Positions 12,106-24,900 of a stretch of 64,000 nt of DNA are shown here, in pieces. The position numbers and the translations under genes are program-made. The stretch's first letter is position 1; the number at the start of each line of letters is the position of its first letter. The DNA is from Colwellia sp. PAMC 21821. Its GTDB lineage: Bacteria; Pseudomonadota; Gammaproteobacteria; Enterobacterales; Alteromonadaceae. Under the pieces are notes generated by a model, which worked only from the letters and a program-made list of their open reading frames with translations, was not told the DNA's origin and did not search any database. The stretch is from assembly GCF_002077175.1 (NCBI RefSeq), contig NZ_CP014943.1, positions 3,224,001 through 3,288,000 on the forward strand. The letters run 5' to 3'.

Positions 12106-13584
12106 ATGAATAACAGTCAAAGTACTCATCAGCCATTAATAGACTCAGATACTAAAATTGCCATTATTGGCGGTGGTGTTGCAGGTTCTACTATCGCTTT
12201 ACGTTTTGCTGAGTTAGGCATTGACACTACTCTGATAGAAAAAGGCACGAGTCTAGTTAATGGGCCTCCGTTTTGTCACTTACACGCAGGTGGCAACTTA
12301 TATCGAGAGATCTCTGAACAACAATGTTTAACCTTATTAGAGCAATCGATAGACACCGCAAAGGTTTATCCACATAGCGTTAACTATCGTCCAACCATAA
12401 TAGCTTTACCAAAAACTGACCGAGGTGAAGTCGCTGACTTTTTACCTCGCTTAAAAAAACTGAGTGAACGTTATGCCGAACTAGTTGAGGAAGATCTCAG
12501 CAATAAAGTATTAGGGGATCCTGAGAAATACTTTTTGCTCTTTGAACGTAATACTTTAGAGAGACTAAGACAGCGAGAATTACCAACGCAAGCTAACAGT
12601 AATGAAGACTGGTTAGTAGCCTTTGCTCAACAAGTTGATTTAGACAAGTTAAAATTTCCGGTACTACTAGTACAAGAATATGGTTGGTCTGCTTTTCGTT
12701 TGGCGGCAATTGCGACACTGGCTATTGAAAAGTTACCTCGTTGTCATCTTGAACTTAACAGCCAAGTAGTCAATATTAAGCAATTGCACCATGCTGAAAA
12801 GTGGCGAGTGACTTATAAAGATGGTCAGAAAGGTTGCCAAAGTGAGGCTGATTTTGACTATATTATTAATGCCTGCGGTTTTAAAAGTGGTGAAATTGAT
12901 GACATGCTGCAAGCTAAACGACAACGTATGGTGGAATTTAAAGCAGCTTATGTTGCCCACTGGCCACAATGTAAAGGTCTTTGGCCTGAAGTGGTTTTTT
13001 ACGGTGAACGAGGCACTCCAAATGGTATGGCTCAATTAACGCCATATCAGGACGGTTATTTTCAATTACATGGGATGACGCAAGACATTACTTTATTTGA
13101 GCAAGGTCTCGTCGCCAGTGGCGAGCAGAGTGCTCAACCCATATTGTCCGAGCGCTTTATTAAAAAAATTGATCAGCAATGGCCATCGAAATTAGTCAAC
13201 GATAGAACCTTAGGTTCTATCGAGCACCTTGCGCAATATATTACTAACTTTTCTCAAGCAAGCGTTGCGGCTAAGCCTATGTTTGGTGCGCAACAAATTC
13301 CTGGCGATGATGCGACTTTACGTGCAGCAGACGTATCTTTTTATGGCAAGCACTATGCTCGTACTGAAATAGTAAAGGCATCGTCTGCATTGGCTGCAGC
13401 TGATGCTATTTTACAAAATTTATTGGAGGTTGGTTTAGTCAGCGCAGTACAATTGGGTCAATATTTGGATTGTCATTATTTTCCAGTCACTCTGGCATGT
13501 ACTGAAGCAGAGGTGACCGAAAAAGCTATTTTGTTTGCCCGTCAACGAGAATATCCGGAAGCGTTAGCTAAAAACTTTATGTAA
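12106..13584 (+). CDS. FAD-dependent oxidoreductase, DAO superfamily
   Basis: This 492-residue protein has an N-terminal Rossmann FAD-binding motif, IAIIGGGVAGSTIALRFAEL (residues about 18-37), followed by the acidic residue of the second strand (IEK). The C-terminal part does not point to a known substrate. Proteins of this kind occur near rRNA operons in related marine bacteria as uncharacterised FAD oxidoreductases, and the family includes amino-acid and malate:quinone oxidases. The start ATG has no clear Shine-Dalgarno. The 3' end overlaps the convergent gph by 8 bp. A precise function is not assignable. Confidence 0.75.
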   Translation: MNNSQSTHQPLIDSDTKIAIIGGGVAGSTIALRFAELGIDTTLIEKGTSLVNGPPFCHLHAGGNLYREISEQQCLTLLEQSIDTAKVYPHSVNYRPTIIALPKTDRGEVADFLPRLKKLSERYAELVEEDLSNKVLGDPEKYFLLFERNTLERLRQRELPTQANSNEDWLVAFAQQVDLDKLKFPVLLVQEYGWSAFRLAAIATLAIEKLPRCHLELNSQVVNIKQLHHAEKWRVTYKDGQKGCQSEADFDYIINACGFKSGEIDDMLQAKRQRMVEFKAAYVAHWPQCKGLWPEVVFYGERGTPNGMAQLTPYQDGYFQLHGMTQDITLFEQGLVASGEQSAQPILSERFIKKIDQQWPSKLVNDRTLGSIEHLAQYITNFSQASVAAKPMFGAQQIPGDDATLRAADVSFYGKHYARTEIVKASSALAAADAILQNLLEVGLVSAVQLGQYLDCHYFPVTLACTEAEVTEKAILFARQREYPEALAKNFM

Positions 13585-14269
13585 ATAATGGTAATAATTC
13601 TTCAAATGTTTCTAAACACCAATCTGGCTGATAAACGCTAATTTCTTCACCATAGTTATAACCATAAGTTAAACCGATACTTTGCATATTGGCTGCCTTA
13701 GCGGCCAATATATCGTTTTTAGAGTCACCTATCATTATGCATTCATTTACCGACACGTTGAGTGCTGTACAAGCATATAACAGCGGTAAAGGATGCGGTT
13801 TCCGCTCATTTAAGCTATCGCCACCGAGTTGTAATTCGAATAAGCCACTAAGACCAAAACCTGTAATAATAGGCTCGATGAATTCTGCGGGTTTATTGGT
13901 GATTATAGCTAAGCGATATCCCTGCTTTTTTAAAGCTAGCAACGTTGTTTTTACACCGGTATATAATACAGACTCAACACATAGATTAAGCTGGTAGTAT
14001 TTTAAAAAAATTGCTAAAGCGTTATTTACTTCTTCTTCGCTATACTTATTATTAGCAGTTAGATTATCTTTTAAAGAATGATGTAAAGCGCGTTCAACCA
14101 AAGTTCTAGCACCATTACCAACCCAACTGCGGATCTTATCTTGAGGAAATACCTTTAAGCCAAGTGTTACTAACATTTGGTTTATCGCTGCTGCAAGATC
14201 TGGAGCACTATCAACCAAAGTGCCATCGAGATCGAATAACAGTACGGTTTTATTTTCTGGGGTCATCAT
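13577..14269 (-). CDS. gph: Phosphoglycolate phosphatase (HAD hydrolase)
   Basis: This 230-residue HAD-superfamily phosphatase likely hydrolyses 2-phosphoglycolate arising from DNA 3'-end repair. HAD motif I is LFDLDGTLVDSAPD near the N-terminus with the nucleophile Asp. Motif II is the Thr of IITNKPAE, motif III a Lys in NERKPHPLP, and motif IV GDSKNDILAA. A cap domain lies between motifs I and II. Length and the DSAPDLA signature match Gph. AGGAAAG lies just upstream of the ATG. Other HAD phosphatases with similar motifs cannot be fully excluded. Confidence 0.87.
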   Translation of the reverse strand: MMTPENKTVLLFDLDGTLVDSAPDLAAAINQMLVTLGLKVFPQDKIRSWVGNGARTLVERALHHSLKDNLTANNKYSEEEVNNALAIFLKYYQLNLCVESVLYTGVKTTLLALKKQGYRLAIITNKPAEFIEPIITGFGLSGLFELQLGGDSLNERKPHPLPLLYACTALNVSVNECIMIGDSKNDILAAKAANMQSIGLTYGYNYGEEISVYQPDWCLETFEELLPLFT

Positions 14270-14605
14270 GTGCTTTCCTATAATAAATCGATTTACCGCG
14301 CTAATGTGTCAATTGTATCGAGTAATACCCAACAAATAACTTGATTAACCTATTCGGTATTAGACAACGAAGGCTCGACTTAGCTCAACGTATTTAATCA
14401 ATATTAGCACTGCAGATAACTTAAAAATGGTGTTGATTAAACAAACCATTTTATTAAGTTACTGCCTAATTGTATTCGTTGAAATATCACAAACTGTGTT
14501 GTTTTTAAAGCCAATAGCTAGCTATATAGCAATAGAGTAATAAAAGGGGTTATTTATCATAAATTACTTGTATAGAAGCTTATTAAAGACTTGGTGACTT
14601 TACAT
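14270..14605. other. Intergenic region between gdhA and gph, no gene seen
   Basis: This A/T-rich spacer lies between the 3' end of gdhA and the start of gph (both minus strand), so it must hold the gph promoter. No convincing terminator hairpin or ORF was found. Confidence 0.5.
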
Positions 14606-16467
<1,862 letters not shown>

Positions 16468-16857
16468 CTAAGGGGCGTTTTCACCAAACTCAAGTATATC
16501 TATCACTCTTCTTGCTTCAGCTATGGTGCAATCAGTGCGCTGCATAAGTTCAGATATGGTAATACCAGGTTTTTTTTGAGCAATAGTTAATAGCATATCA
16601 AACCCTAAGTTTTTACGTTGTTTAGATAGATGTGTTGCTAGCCATTGCCAACTTGCCTCTTCACTTTGTTCAATAAGGCTGATGGTTTGCTCAAGCTGTT
16701 CAAAGGTGGCTTTTAACTGCCAGTTGCGTGAACGACCGATACGGTTGAGCTCGCAACCTTGATCTCTTATCAAGGTTTTAAGTGCGTAGGCTTTTAAGAC
16801 CCGGCGTAAAAAAGAGGGTAAAGTAATATAAGGGATTTGATTTTTGAGTGTTTTCAT
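16468..16857 (-). CDS. Small conserved protein, 'ribosome recycling factor family' type
   Basis: This 129-residue basic protein resembles short gammaproteobacterial proteins annotated as ribosome-recycling-factor-family. It has an N-terminal ITLPSFLRRVLKAYA part, a GRSRNWQL strand, and a C-terminal helix-turn-helix-like segment ITISELMQRTDCTIAEARRV. I recognise the layout from memory, and no function is established that I know of. It is followed downstream (leftwards) by a 500-bp gap and is probably a single gene or co-transcribed with the gene at 16913-17677, which lies 55 bp upstream. Confidence 0.55.
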   Translation of the reverse strand: MKTLKNQIPYITLPSFLRRVLKAYALKTLIRDQGCELNRIGRSRNWQLKATFEQLEQTISLIEQSEEASWQWLATHLSKQRKNLGFDMLLTIAQKKPGITISELMQRTDCTIAEARRVIDILEFGENAP

Positions 16858-16912
16858 AAAAAATTAAAAGTGAGAACCAGCATTGCTGCTGGATTTTTAC
16901 TGTAGGTATTGA

Positions 16913-17677
16913 TTACCATTTTTTCTTTGGCTGAAACAATAAATCTAAATCATCTTCTTCGGCTTTGGCTTTTTTTGCCGCATCTTTAGCATTAGTATGT
17001 TTTAACGAAGAGGTGATTTCTTCTAATATGTTTGTTATTTCATCACGTTTACTGGTGCAATATTCAGTTTGGATAGGGTTTTCTGATATTGTAACCAGTG
17101 CTTTCTCTAAATATTGCCTTGCTGAACCTAACATTTCTTTTTGGTAAGCTATCATGCCACGCTTTTGCAACGTTTCTACACCAATTCTCAGTTGCATAGC
17201 TGATAATTTATTATCTTCTTGAGTAAAGGTTTGTGCGTCTAAATTACCTTTCGCTTGTTCTGATTTTAATGTCAGTCGAAGTTTTTTTATACATTGTAAT
17301 ACCGCGACTAATTGTTGCTCATTATCAGGCAATGTAAAGCTTTGCTCGCTTGCTGCTTCACTGGTATTCTTTTTGCAGTTACTAACGCGTACTTCCATAT
17401 CCTGGATACGTGTTAGCAATGATTTATTTTCCGGTAATATACTCGCCATAGTCTTTGCAGCATTTAAACTACGATTATTAAGTATCATGACTAAATTAGG
17501 ATTATTCGGTAAGTTGGCGATGCTGATGAGTAACTCTTCTGTTTCATCTATAATGGCTTTTTGTTTAGCTGCTTTACCTCGCTTTTCTTGTTCTACTTTT
17601 TCTTTATGCTGCTGTATTGCATTCACTACCACGACAATGATAATTAAAGCGATAATTAAAGCGATGATAATGCCCAT
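16913..17677 (-). CDS. Membrane-anchored coiled-coil protein, unknown function
   Basis: This 254-residue protein begins with a very hydrophobic segment (residues 2-20, mostly Ile/Val/Ala). A basic, Lys/Glu-rich helical stretch and a long helical body likely to form coiled coil follow. The C-terminus is charged and Lys-rich (AKKAKAEEDDLDLLF then QPKKKW). The topology suggests a single N-terminal membrane anchor with a cytoplasmic body. I do not recognise the family. It lies 55 bp upstream of the small gene at 16468 and reads the same way. Confidence 0.7.
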   Translation of the reverse strand: MGIIIALIIALIIIVVVVNAIQQHKEKVEQEKRGKAAKQKAIIDETEELLISIANLPNNPNLVMILNNRSLNAAKTMASILPENKSLLTRIQDMEVRVSNCKKNTSEAASEQSFTLPDNEQQLVAVLQCIKKLRLTLKSEQAKGNLDAQTFTQEDNKLSAMQLRIGVETLQKRGMIAYQKEMLGSARQYLEKALVTISENPIQTEYCTSKRDEITNILEEITSSLKHTNAKDAAKKAKAEEDDLDLLFQPKKKW

Positions 17678-19144
<1,467 letters not shown>

Positions 19145-19172
19145 GCATTAATCAGTTTGAAAGTTAAGATAT

Positions 19173-19203
19173 AAAAAAACCGTATTATAAATACGGTTTT
19201 TTT
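19173..19203. terminator. Bidirectional terminator between cysB and sdaA
   Basis: The stem AAACCGTAT/ATACGGTTT with a short loop is flanked by an A run on the left and a T run on the right. It can therefore end both cysB (+) and sdaA (-) transcripts. Confidence 0.85.
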
Positions 19204-19272
19204 AGTTTTAATACCGATTTCATTGTTTAGCTTGGTATAACACATGGCTATACAATCAAACGGAAGTAAAAC

Positions 19273-20649
19273 CTAACACTCGGTGATATTAACCGCTAAA
19301 CCGCCACGTGATGTTTCTTTATATTTTGTCTTCATATCATTCCCTGTGTCCCACATGGTTTTGATCACTTTGTCTAATGATACCTTTTGCTTACCTGTAC
19401 CTCGAAGTGCCAAACGTGAAGCGTTGATGGCTTTCACAGAACCCATGGCGTTCCGTTCAATACAAGGTACTTGTACTAGGCCACCTACAGGATCACAAGT
19501 CAGCCCTAAGTTGTGCTCCATGCCTATCTCTGCTGCATTTTCTACTTGTTCAGGCGAGCCGCCCATAATTTCTGTTAATGCGCCTGCTGCCATTGAGCAT
19601 GCAACCCCAACTTCAGCTTGGCATCCGCCTTCCGCACCAGAAATAGTGGCATTGGTTTTATATAAAATGCCGATGGCTGCTGCCGTTAATAAATATCGAA
19701 TACAATCTTGTTCATCAACGGGTTTAATAAATTTGTCATAGTAGGATAATACGGCCGGAAGGATACCTGCAGCGCCATTTGTTGGCGCTGTTACCACTCT
19801 GCTGCCGGCCGCATTTTCTTCATTAACGGCTAAGGCAAATAAATTCACCCAATCCATTGCTGACAGTGGGTCGGTATTTTTTTCAACACATAATGCTCTA
19901 TGCAAAGCGGGGGCTCTTCGCGTAACTTTTAAACCGCCAGGTAATATACCTTCTGTGACAATACCACGGGCAATACTTGCTTTCATGGCGTCCCAAATTT
20001 CTATCAAACCTGAGCGAATACTCTTTTCGTCTTGCAAGCACTTTTCGTTATCCATCATGATAGTGCTAATGCTTAAGCCTTTTTCGTTTGCTATTTGCAG
20101 TAATTCATCCGCACTAGAAAAGCGATGAGGACGGTCAATGTTTGAATGAGTTGATAAGGCTTTGTTTTTTTCTTTCTCAAAGTCGCAATCTTTAACAATA
20201 AAGCCACCACCAATTGAGTAATAGGTTTCTTCAAAGATGACAGTATCATTGCTATACGCAAAAAATGTCATGGCGTTAGCATGTGCCGGTAGGGTTTTTC
20301 TGCGATGGTATATAATGGCATTCGCTTTAGGGAAAGCGATTAAGTGCTCCATATTAAGGTTTATTTTTTCACTCGCCACAACATCAGCCAAAATAGACTC
20401 AATGGAGTCTACAGGGATTGTTTCGGGGCTTTGGCCGGTTAATCCTAAAATAACCGCTTTACCGGTGCCATGGCCAATACCCGTTTGACCAAGTGAGCCA
20501 AACAATTCACATTTTACGCGATCTGTCTTAGCTAACTTATTATCTGCTATTAAGTTTTCAACAAACAACTTTGCTGCTTTCATTGGGCCAACGGTATGAG
20601 AACTGGATGGGCCAATTCCGATTGAAAACATATCAAATACACTAATCAT
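19273..20649 (-). CDS. sdaA: L-serine ammonia-lyase, iron-sulfur-dependent
   Basis: SdaA deaminates L-serine to pyruvate using an oxygen-labile 4Fe-4S cluster. The 458-residue protein has the N-terminal beta domain ([20 protein letters not shown]) and the catalytic alpha domain in one chain. Cluster-type cysteines are seen in [19 protein letters not shown] and [19 protein letters not shown]. Length and motifs match one-chain enzymes of E. coli type. An AGG-containing site precedes the ATG. It is transcribed alone. Confidence 0.95.
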   Translation of the reverse strand: MISVFDMFSIGIGPSSSHTVGPMKAAKLFVENLIADNKLAKTDRVKCELFGSLGQTGIGHGTGKAVILGLTGQSPETIPVDSIESILADVVASEKINLNMEHLIAFPKANAIIYHRRKTLPAHANAMTFFAYSNDTVIFEETYYSIGGGFIVKDCDFEKEKNKALSTHSNIDRPHRFSSADELLQIANEKGLSISTIMMDNEKCLQDEKSIRSGLIEIWDAMKASIARGIVTEGILPGGLKVTRRAPALHRALCVEKNTDPLSAMDWVNLFALAVNEENAAGSRVVTAPTNGAAGILPAVLSYYDKFIKPVDEQDCIRYLLTAAAIGILYKTNATISGAEGGCQAEVGVACSMAAGALTEIMGGSPEQVENAAEIGMEHNLGLTCDPVGGLVQVPCIERNAMGSVKAINASRLALRGTGKQKVSLDKVIKTMWDTGNDMKTKYKETSRGGLAVNITEC

Positions 20650-20842
20650 AAGAAAACCTGAATAAATACTGTTAAATGTAGGTGGAGGTAAAATTTTGTT
20701 CGGTTATTGTAGCTGAAAGCATTCAGCATGCAAAACAAAATGTATCTTCGGTGAGTATAATTATAGCTAAGATTTTTGACTGCTTAACTAAACAATAATA
20801 TTTTAATCGCTTGTTGATATTTCTGACCACATTTCAATTATT

Positions 20843-21412
20843 TTAGTCTAGTAAAATGCTCAAATCATGCAAGATTGCGGCGGTCGCGCCCCAAATATTA
20901 TATTGTTGATAAGGCATGAAATGCACACTGTGATGCTCGCCATGATGGTAGACAGGTACCTGAATATGATGCTGACGCTGTAAAAAGTGTGATAGCGGTA
21001 CGTGAAAAACTTCTTCCACTTCATTTTTGTCAATTTGATAGCTTTGACTATTCGATACAATGGCAACAATGGGGGTTATTTCATAGCCTGAAATGGTTTG
21101 GTAGGGCTTAAGTTGTCCAAGGACATTAATAAAAGTAGATTGCAGGCCTATTTCTTCTAAAGTTTCACGCAGTGCAGTTGCGGTCATATCAAAATCGTAG
21201 TGCTCTACTTTACCTCCAGGAAAACTTATTTGCCCAGGGTGGTGAGTGAGATGACTTGCACGCTTAGTTAACAACACTTCAAGTTGGTCATGATTACAAA
21301 CAATGGGAATGAGTACGGCTGCACTTTTAAGTTTATGAGGATAGCGAAACTTATGTACTGAAGCCGGTAAAGCTTGCATTTGAAAGCGCTGTATAAATTC
21401 TTCTTTAGTCAT
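20843..21412 (-). CDS. nudL: Nudix hydrolase, CoA pyrophosphatase type
   Basis: This 189-residue Nudix protein has the CoA-pyrophosphatase signature FPGGKVEHYDFDMTATALRE followed by TLEEIGL, together with the upstream LLTKRASHLTHHPGQISF segment typical of NudL/NUDT7-like enzymes. The reaction would be cleavage of CoA to phosphopantetheine and 3',5'-ADP. The ATG at 21412 has AAGG five bases upstream; a GTG two codons earlier is less likely. It follows pabB (105 bp) on the same strand, a common pairing in gammaproteobacteria, so co-transcription is likely. Confidence 0.88.
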   Translation of the reverse strand: MTKEEFIQRFQMQALPASVHKFRYPHKLKSAAVLIPIVCNHDQLEVLLTKRASHLTHHPGQISFPGGKVEHYDFDMTATALRETLEEIGLQSTFINVLGQLKPYQTISGYEITPIVAIVSNSQSYQIDKNEVEEVFHVPLSHFLQRQHHIQVPVYHHGEHHSVHFMPYQQYNIWGATAAILHDLSILLD

Positions 21413-21523
21413 GCACACCTTAAAAATTAGTAGAATAATTCAAAGTTTACTGGGTTTACTCGGCGTTAAGAGGGTAGTATTTAGCATCAATTAAATAGCG
21501 AGTGTACTGACGCTTAATATGAT

Positions 21524-22999
21524 TTATGCCATGTTTAGCTTGCTTAATACGGGTAAAATTTTATTCACTTTATCGTAAGTTTCTTGATACTCGCTGTCAA
21601 CATTTGAATCAGCTACTAAACCACCGCCAGCCCAACAGTGTATTTGTTGTTGATGGCAAACCAACGTACGAATGGTGATGCTAGTATCCATATTACCACA
21701 AGCAGACAAGTAACCTATAGAGCCGCAATAAACGCTACGTTGATGAGGCTCTAATTCTTCAATAATGTCCATCGCCCTAATCTTTGGTGCGCCAGTAATA
21801 GAACCACCTGGAAAAGCGGCGCGCAGTAAATCGCTGCCATCGTATATTGGGTCTATTTCCCCTTCAACCGTGCTAACTAAATGGTGTACTGCTGGGAAGC
21901 TTTCAATGGCAAACAATGACGGTACGGTTACAGTGCCGGGAATGCATACACGACTAATATCGTTACGTAATAAATCAACAATCATCAGATTTTCTGCTTT
22001 ATCTTTACTCGCTTGTTGGAGTTCGTCAGCGTTAGCTTTATCTATTGTTGCATCTTGGCTGCGAGGCCGTGTGCCTTTTATCGGTTTACTTTGCACTTTA
22101 TGGTCGACTAATCTCAAGAAGCGTTCAGGTGAAATACTTAAAATAGCACGGTCATCAAAGCGTAAAAATGCCGAGAAGGGCGCTTTATTTTCTTGTCTCA
22201 AGGCACAATACGCTTGAAATTCACTGCCGGTATATTGTGCAGTAAAACGCTGAGCTAAGTTAATTTGATAACAATCGCCAGAAAGCAGGTAGTCATGCAC
22301 TTTCTTAAATTTATCACGATACTGTTCAGGCCGCATATTTGATTGCCACGGCGTGGTGAGATGAAAATCATTTTTGTTCGAATTTTTCTCTGTTAATTGT
22401 TCGCTAACTTGAGCTGATTTTTGCTCCGTATTTTGCTCAGTGCGTTGCTCAGACCGTTGCTTGAGTTCGTGGTTAAAGAACTCAGTAATAGACGCTCTTT
22501 TTTCGTCAAGGCACAGTAACCAACATTGTTGTAATTTTCGGTCAAAAATTAGCGCTTGCTGATATAAGCCAATCGCCATTTCTGGTATATCAATATCTTT
22601 ACTGTTTTGCTGCTTTATCACTTCAAAGCGCTTACCTAAATCGTAAGCGAAGTAGCCGACAGCACCGCCTTTAAATGGCAGTTCCCTTGTCGTTAATTCA
22701 ATATTATTAAAACAAGCTTGCTGTTCACGTTTTAACAGCAATAAAGGGTCTTCATTACTTTGGTACAAACTGTTATCTAGTTCATTTTTAACCGAAGTAA
22801 CCGTGCCAATTGTCGTGAGTGTGGTCACAGGTTGCCAAACCAAAATGTCATATCGGCTATCTACATGACTACTTTCGCATGAATCTAACCACATCGCCCA
22901 CGGTTGGTCTGCAAGTGTGGTAAAAAGCGATTGGCTATCAAGTACTAGATCAATTGATAATAGTTTAGCAGATAGCTGTTTTACTAAATTGGTTGGCAA
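21524..22999 (-). CDS. pabB: Aminodeoxychorismate synthase component I
   Basis: PabB converts chorismate and ammonia (from PabA) to 4-amino-4-deoxychorismate for folate. The 491-residue protein has the anthranilate-synthase-like N-domain (QPWAMWLDSC, RYDILVWQP). The chorismate-binding C-domain contains SGDCYQINLAQRF, ISPERFLRL, KPIKGTRPR and AAFPGGSITGAPKIRAMDII. Start is a TTG preceded by GTGAGA; no better ATG is nearby. Between the two domains lies a low-complexity Glu/Gln/Thr/Ser-rich insert (about residues 183-208). nudL is downstream in the same direction. Confidence 0.93.
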   Translation of the reverse strand: MPTNLVKQLSAKLLSIDLVLDSQSLFTTLADQPWAMWLDSCESSHVDSRYDILVWQPVTTLTTIGTVTSVKNELDNSLYQSNEDPLLLLKREQQACFNNIELTTRELPFKGGAVGYFAYDLGKRFEVIKQQNSKDIDIPEMAIGLYQQALIFDRKLQQCWLLCLDEKRASITEFFNHELKQRSEQRTEQNTEQKSAQVSEQLTEKNSNKNDFHLTTPWQSNMRPEQYRDKFKKVHDYLLSGDCYQINLAQRFTAQYTGSEFQAYCALRQENKAPFSAFLRFDDRAILSISPERFLRLVDHKVQSKPIKGTRPRSQDATIDKANADELQQASKDKAENLMIVDLLRNDISRVCIPGTVTVPSLFAIESFPAVHHLVSTVEGEIDPIYDGSDLLRAAFPGGSITGAPKIRAMDIIEELEPHQRSVYCGSIGYLSACGNMDTSITIRTLVCHQQQIHCWAGGGLVADSNVDSEYQETYDKVNKILPVLSKLNMA

Positions 23000-23202
23000 A
23001 GTATTCTCACAGAATTTATGTTAAGTCATTAACCCAAAGCGTCTTCAATAGACTCAATAGCAGAGTCTGAAATCACTCAGGTGGATATCATGCTAATTAT
23101 TAGACCATTTGATACTGGTAGCTATTTAACAAGCAAGGTATGATATCGGCAAATTTATAACTTTCAACTCTTCTCTCGCCCAATTAACAAAAAGAGACCG
23201 TT

Positions 23203-24729
23203 ATGGCTATTATTAAACAACAAGATTTAATCGAAAGTGTTGCAGATGCGCTGCAGTACATTTCTTACTACCATCCGTTAGACTTTATTCAAGCACTTGA
23301 AAAGGCTTATCATAAAGAAGAAAGTCAGGCTGCTAAAGATGCTATCGCACAAATTTTAATTAACTCTCGAATGTCAGCTCACGGCAAACGTCCTATTTGT
23401 CAAGATACCGGTATTGTTACTTGCTTCGTAAAAGTCGGTATGGCTGTGCAGTGGGATAACACTGAAATGACCGTACAACAAATGGTTGATGAAGGTACTC
23501 GTCGTGCATATCTTAATCCTGATAACCCATTGCGTGCATCAATTGTTTCAGACCCTGCAGGTAAGCGCATTAATACTAAAGATAATACGCCAGCAGTTGT
23601 ACATATTGAAATGGTGCCAGGCGATCAAATTGACGTGATGATAGCGGCCAAAGGCGGCGGCAGTGAAAACAAAGCTAAAATGGCGATGTTAAACCCAAGT
23701 GATTCTATTGCTGATTGGGTCGTTAAAACGTTACCTACTATGGGCGCAGGCTGGTGTCCACCAGGCATGTTAGGTATAGGTATTGGTGGTACAGCTGAAA
23801 AAGCCGGTGTATTAGCTAAAGAAAGCTTAATGGAACCCGTCAATATTCAAGAATTGATCGACCGTGGTCCTGAAAATGCAGAAGAAGAATTGCGTTTAGA
23901 GATTTACGACAGGGTTAATAAATTAGGTATTGGTGCTCAAGGCCTAGGTGGTTTAACCACGGTTGTTGATATCAAAATTATGTCGGTGCCTACACATGCG
24001 GCGTCAAAACCTGTGGTCATGATCCCAAATTGTGCCGCTACTCGTCATGTACACTTTCATCTTGATGGCTCTGGCCCAGCGGACTTAACGCCACCTAAAT
24101 TAGAAGATTGGCCTGAAATTACGTGGGAAGTTGGTGAAAATGTTCGTCGTGTTAATGTTGATGAATTATCAAAAGCAGATATCAGTGAATGGAAAACAGG
24201 TGAAACTGTGTTGCTAAGCGGCACTATTTTAACCGGTCGTGACGCGGCACATAAGCGTATCCAAGAAATGTTAGCAGCAGGCGAAAAACTGCCGGTTGAT
24301 TTTACTGATAAATTTATATATTACGTTGGCCCAGTCGATGCAATCGGTGACGAAGCAGTAGGACCAGCAGGCCCTACAACGGCAACTCGTATGGATAAAT
24401 TTACTGAAATGATGCTTTCTGAAACCGGCTTACTAGGGACAATTGGTAAAGCTGAACGTGGACCTGAAACTGTTGAATGTATCAAAAACCACAAATCGGT
24501 TTATTTAATGGCCGTTGGCGGCGCCGCTTACTTGGTTTCTAAAGCTATTAAGAAAGCAAGAGTTGTCGCTTTCGAAGATATGGGAATGGAAGCTATTTAC
24601 GAATTTGTTGTTGAAGATATGCCCGTAACGGTTGCTGTTGATAGCTTAGGTGAATCAGCACATGTAACAGGCCCTGCAATTTGGCAAGCAAAAATCGAAG
24701 AGCTTGATAGCAAATTAAGCGGTAAGTAA
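23203..24729 (+). CDS. fumA: Fumarate hydratase class I
   Basis: This 508-residue class I (4Fe-4S, oxygen-sensitive) fumarase interconverts fumarate and malate in the TCA cycle. N-terminal alpha-domain motifs include GKRPICQDTGIVTCFVKVG and the cysteine region GAGWCPPGMLGIGIGG. The C-terminal beta domain has YYVGPVDAIGDEAVGPAGPT. The length fits FumA/FumB. Its own promoter region is divergent from pabB, and a strong terminator follows. Whether fumA or fumB is the better symbol cannot be decided from sequence alone. Confidence 0.93.
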   Translation: MAIIKQQDLIESVADALQYISYYHPLDFIQALEKAYHKEESQAAKDAIAQILINSRMSAHGKRPICQDTGIVTCFVKVGMAVQWDNTEMTVQQMVDEGTRRAYLNPDNPLRASIVSDPAGKRINTKDNTPAVVHIEMVPGDQIDVMIAAKGGGSENKAKMAMLNPSDSIADWVVKTLPTMGAGWCPPGMLGIGIGGTAEKAGVLAKESLMEPVNIQELIDRGPENAEEELRLEIYDRVNKLGIGAQGLGGLTTVVDIKIMSVPTHAASKPVVMIPNCAATRHVHFHLDGSGPADLTPPKLEDWPEITWEVGENVRRVNVDELSKADISEWKTGETVLLSGTILTGRDAAHKRIQEMLAAGEKLPVDFTDKFIYYVGPVDAIGDEAVGPAGPTTATRMDKFTEMMLSETGLLGTIGKAERGPETVECIKNHKSVYLMAVGGAAYLVSKAIKKARVVAFEDMGMEAIYEFVVEDMPVTVAVDSLGESAHVTGPAIWQAKIEELDSKLSGK

Positions 24730-24755
24730 AAGACAGTCACTTTTTATATCCTCTG

Positions 24756-24782
24756 AAACGCCCATTACGGGCGTTTTTTATA
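24756..24782 (+). terminator. Terminator after fumA
   Basis: The perfect stem ACGCCC-ATTAC-GGGCGT is followed by TTTTT, 27 nt after the stop codon. Confidence 0.9.
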
Positions 24783-24900
24783 TCATCAATTTGCTCAGGA
24801 TAAAAACAGCCACTGGCACCAATAGCAACCAAGACCCAGCAGAATAAATAACTATTAACCTTATCAATAAAGTATGCTCTAATAACTGTTAATATTTACA

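Noticed and set aside
12733..13039. Two frames of 72-100 codons within the FAD oxidoreductase gene
   Set aside because: They are out-of-frame shadows of a clear coding sequence.
19283..19741. A 152-codon plus-strand frame opposite sdaA, and similar long antisense frames opposite pabB and the aldehyde dehydrogenase
   Set aside because: They are antisense shadows of strongly conserved genes and resemble no protein family.
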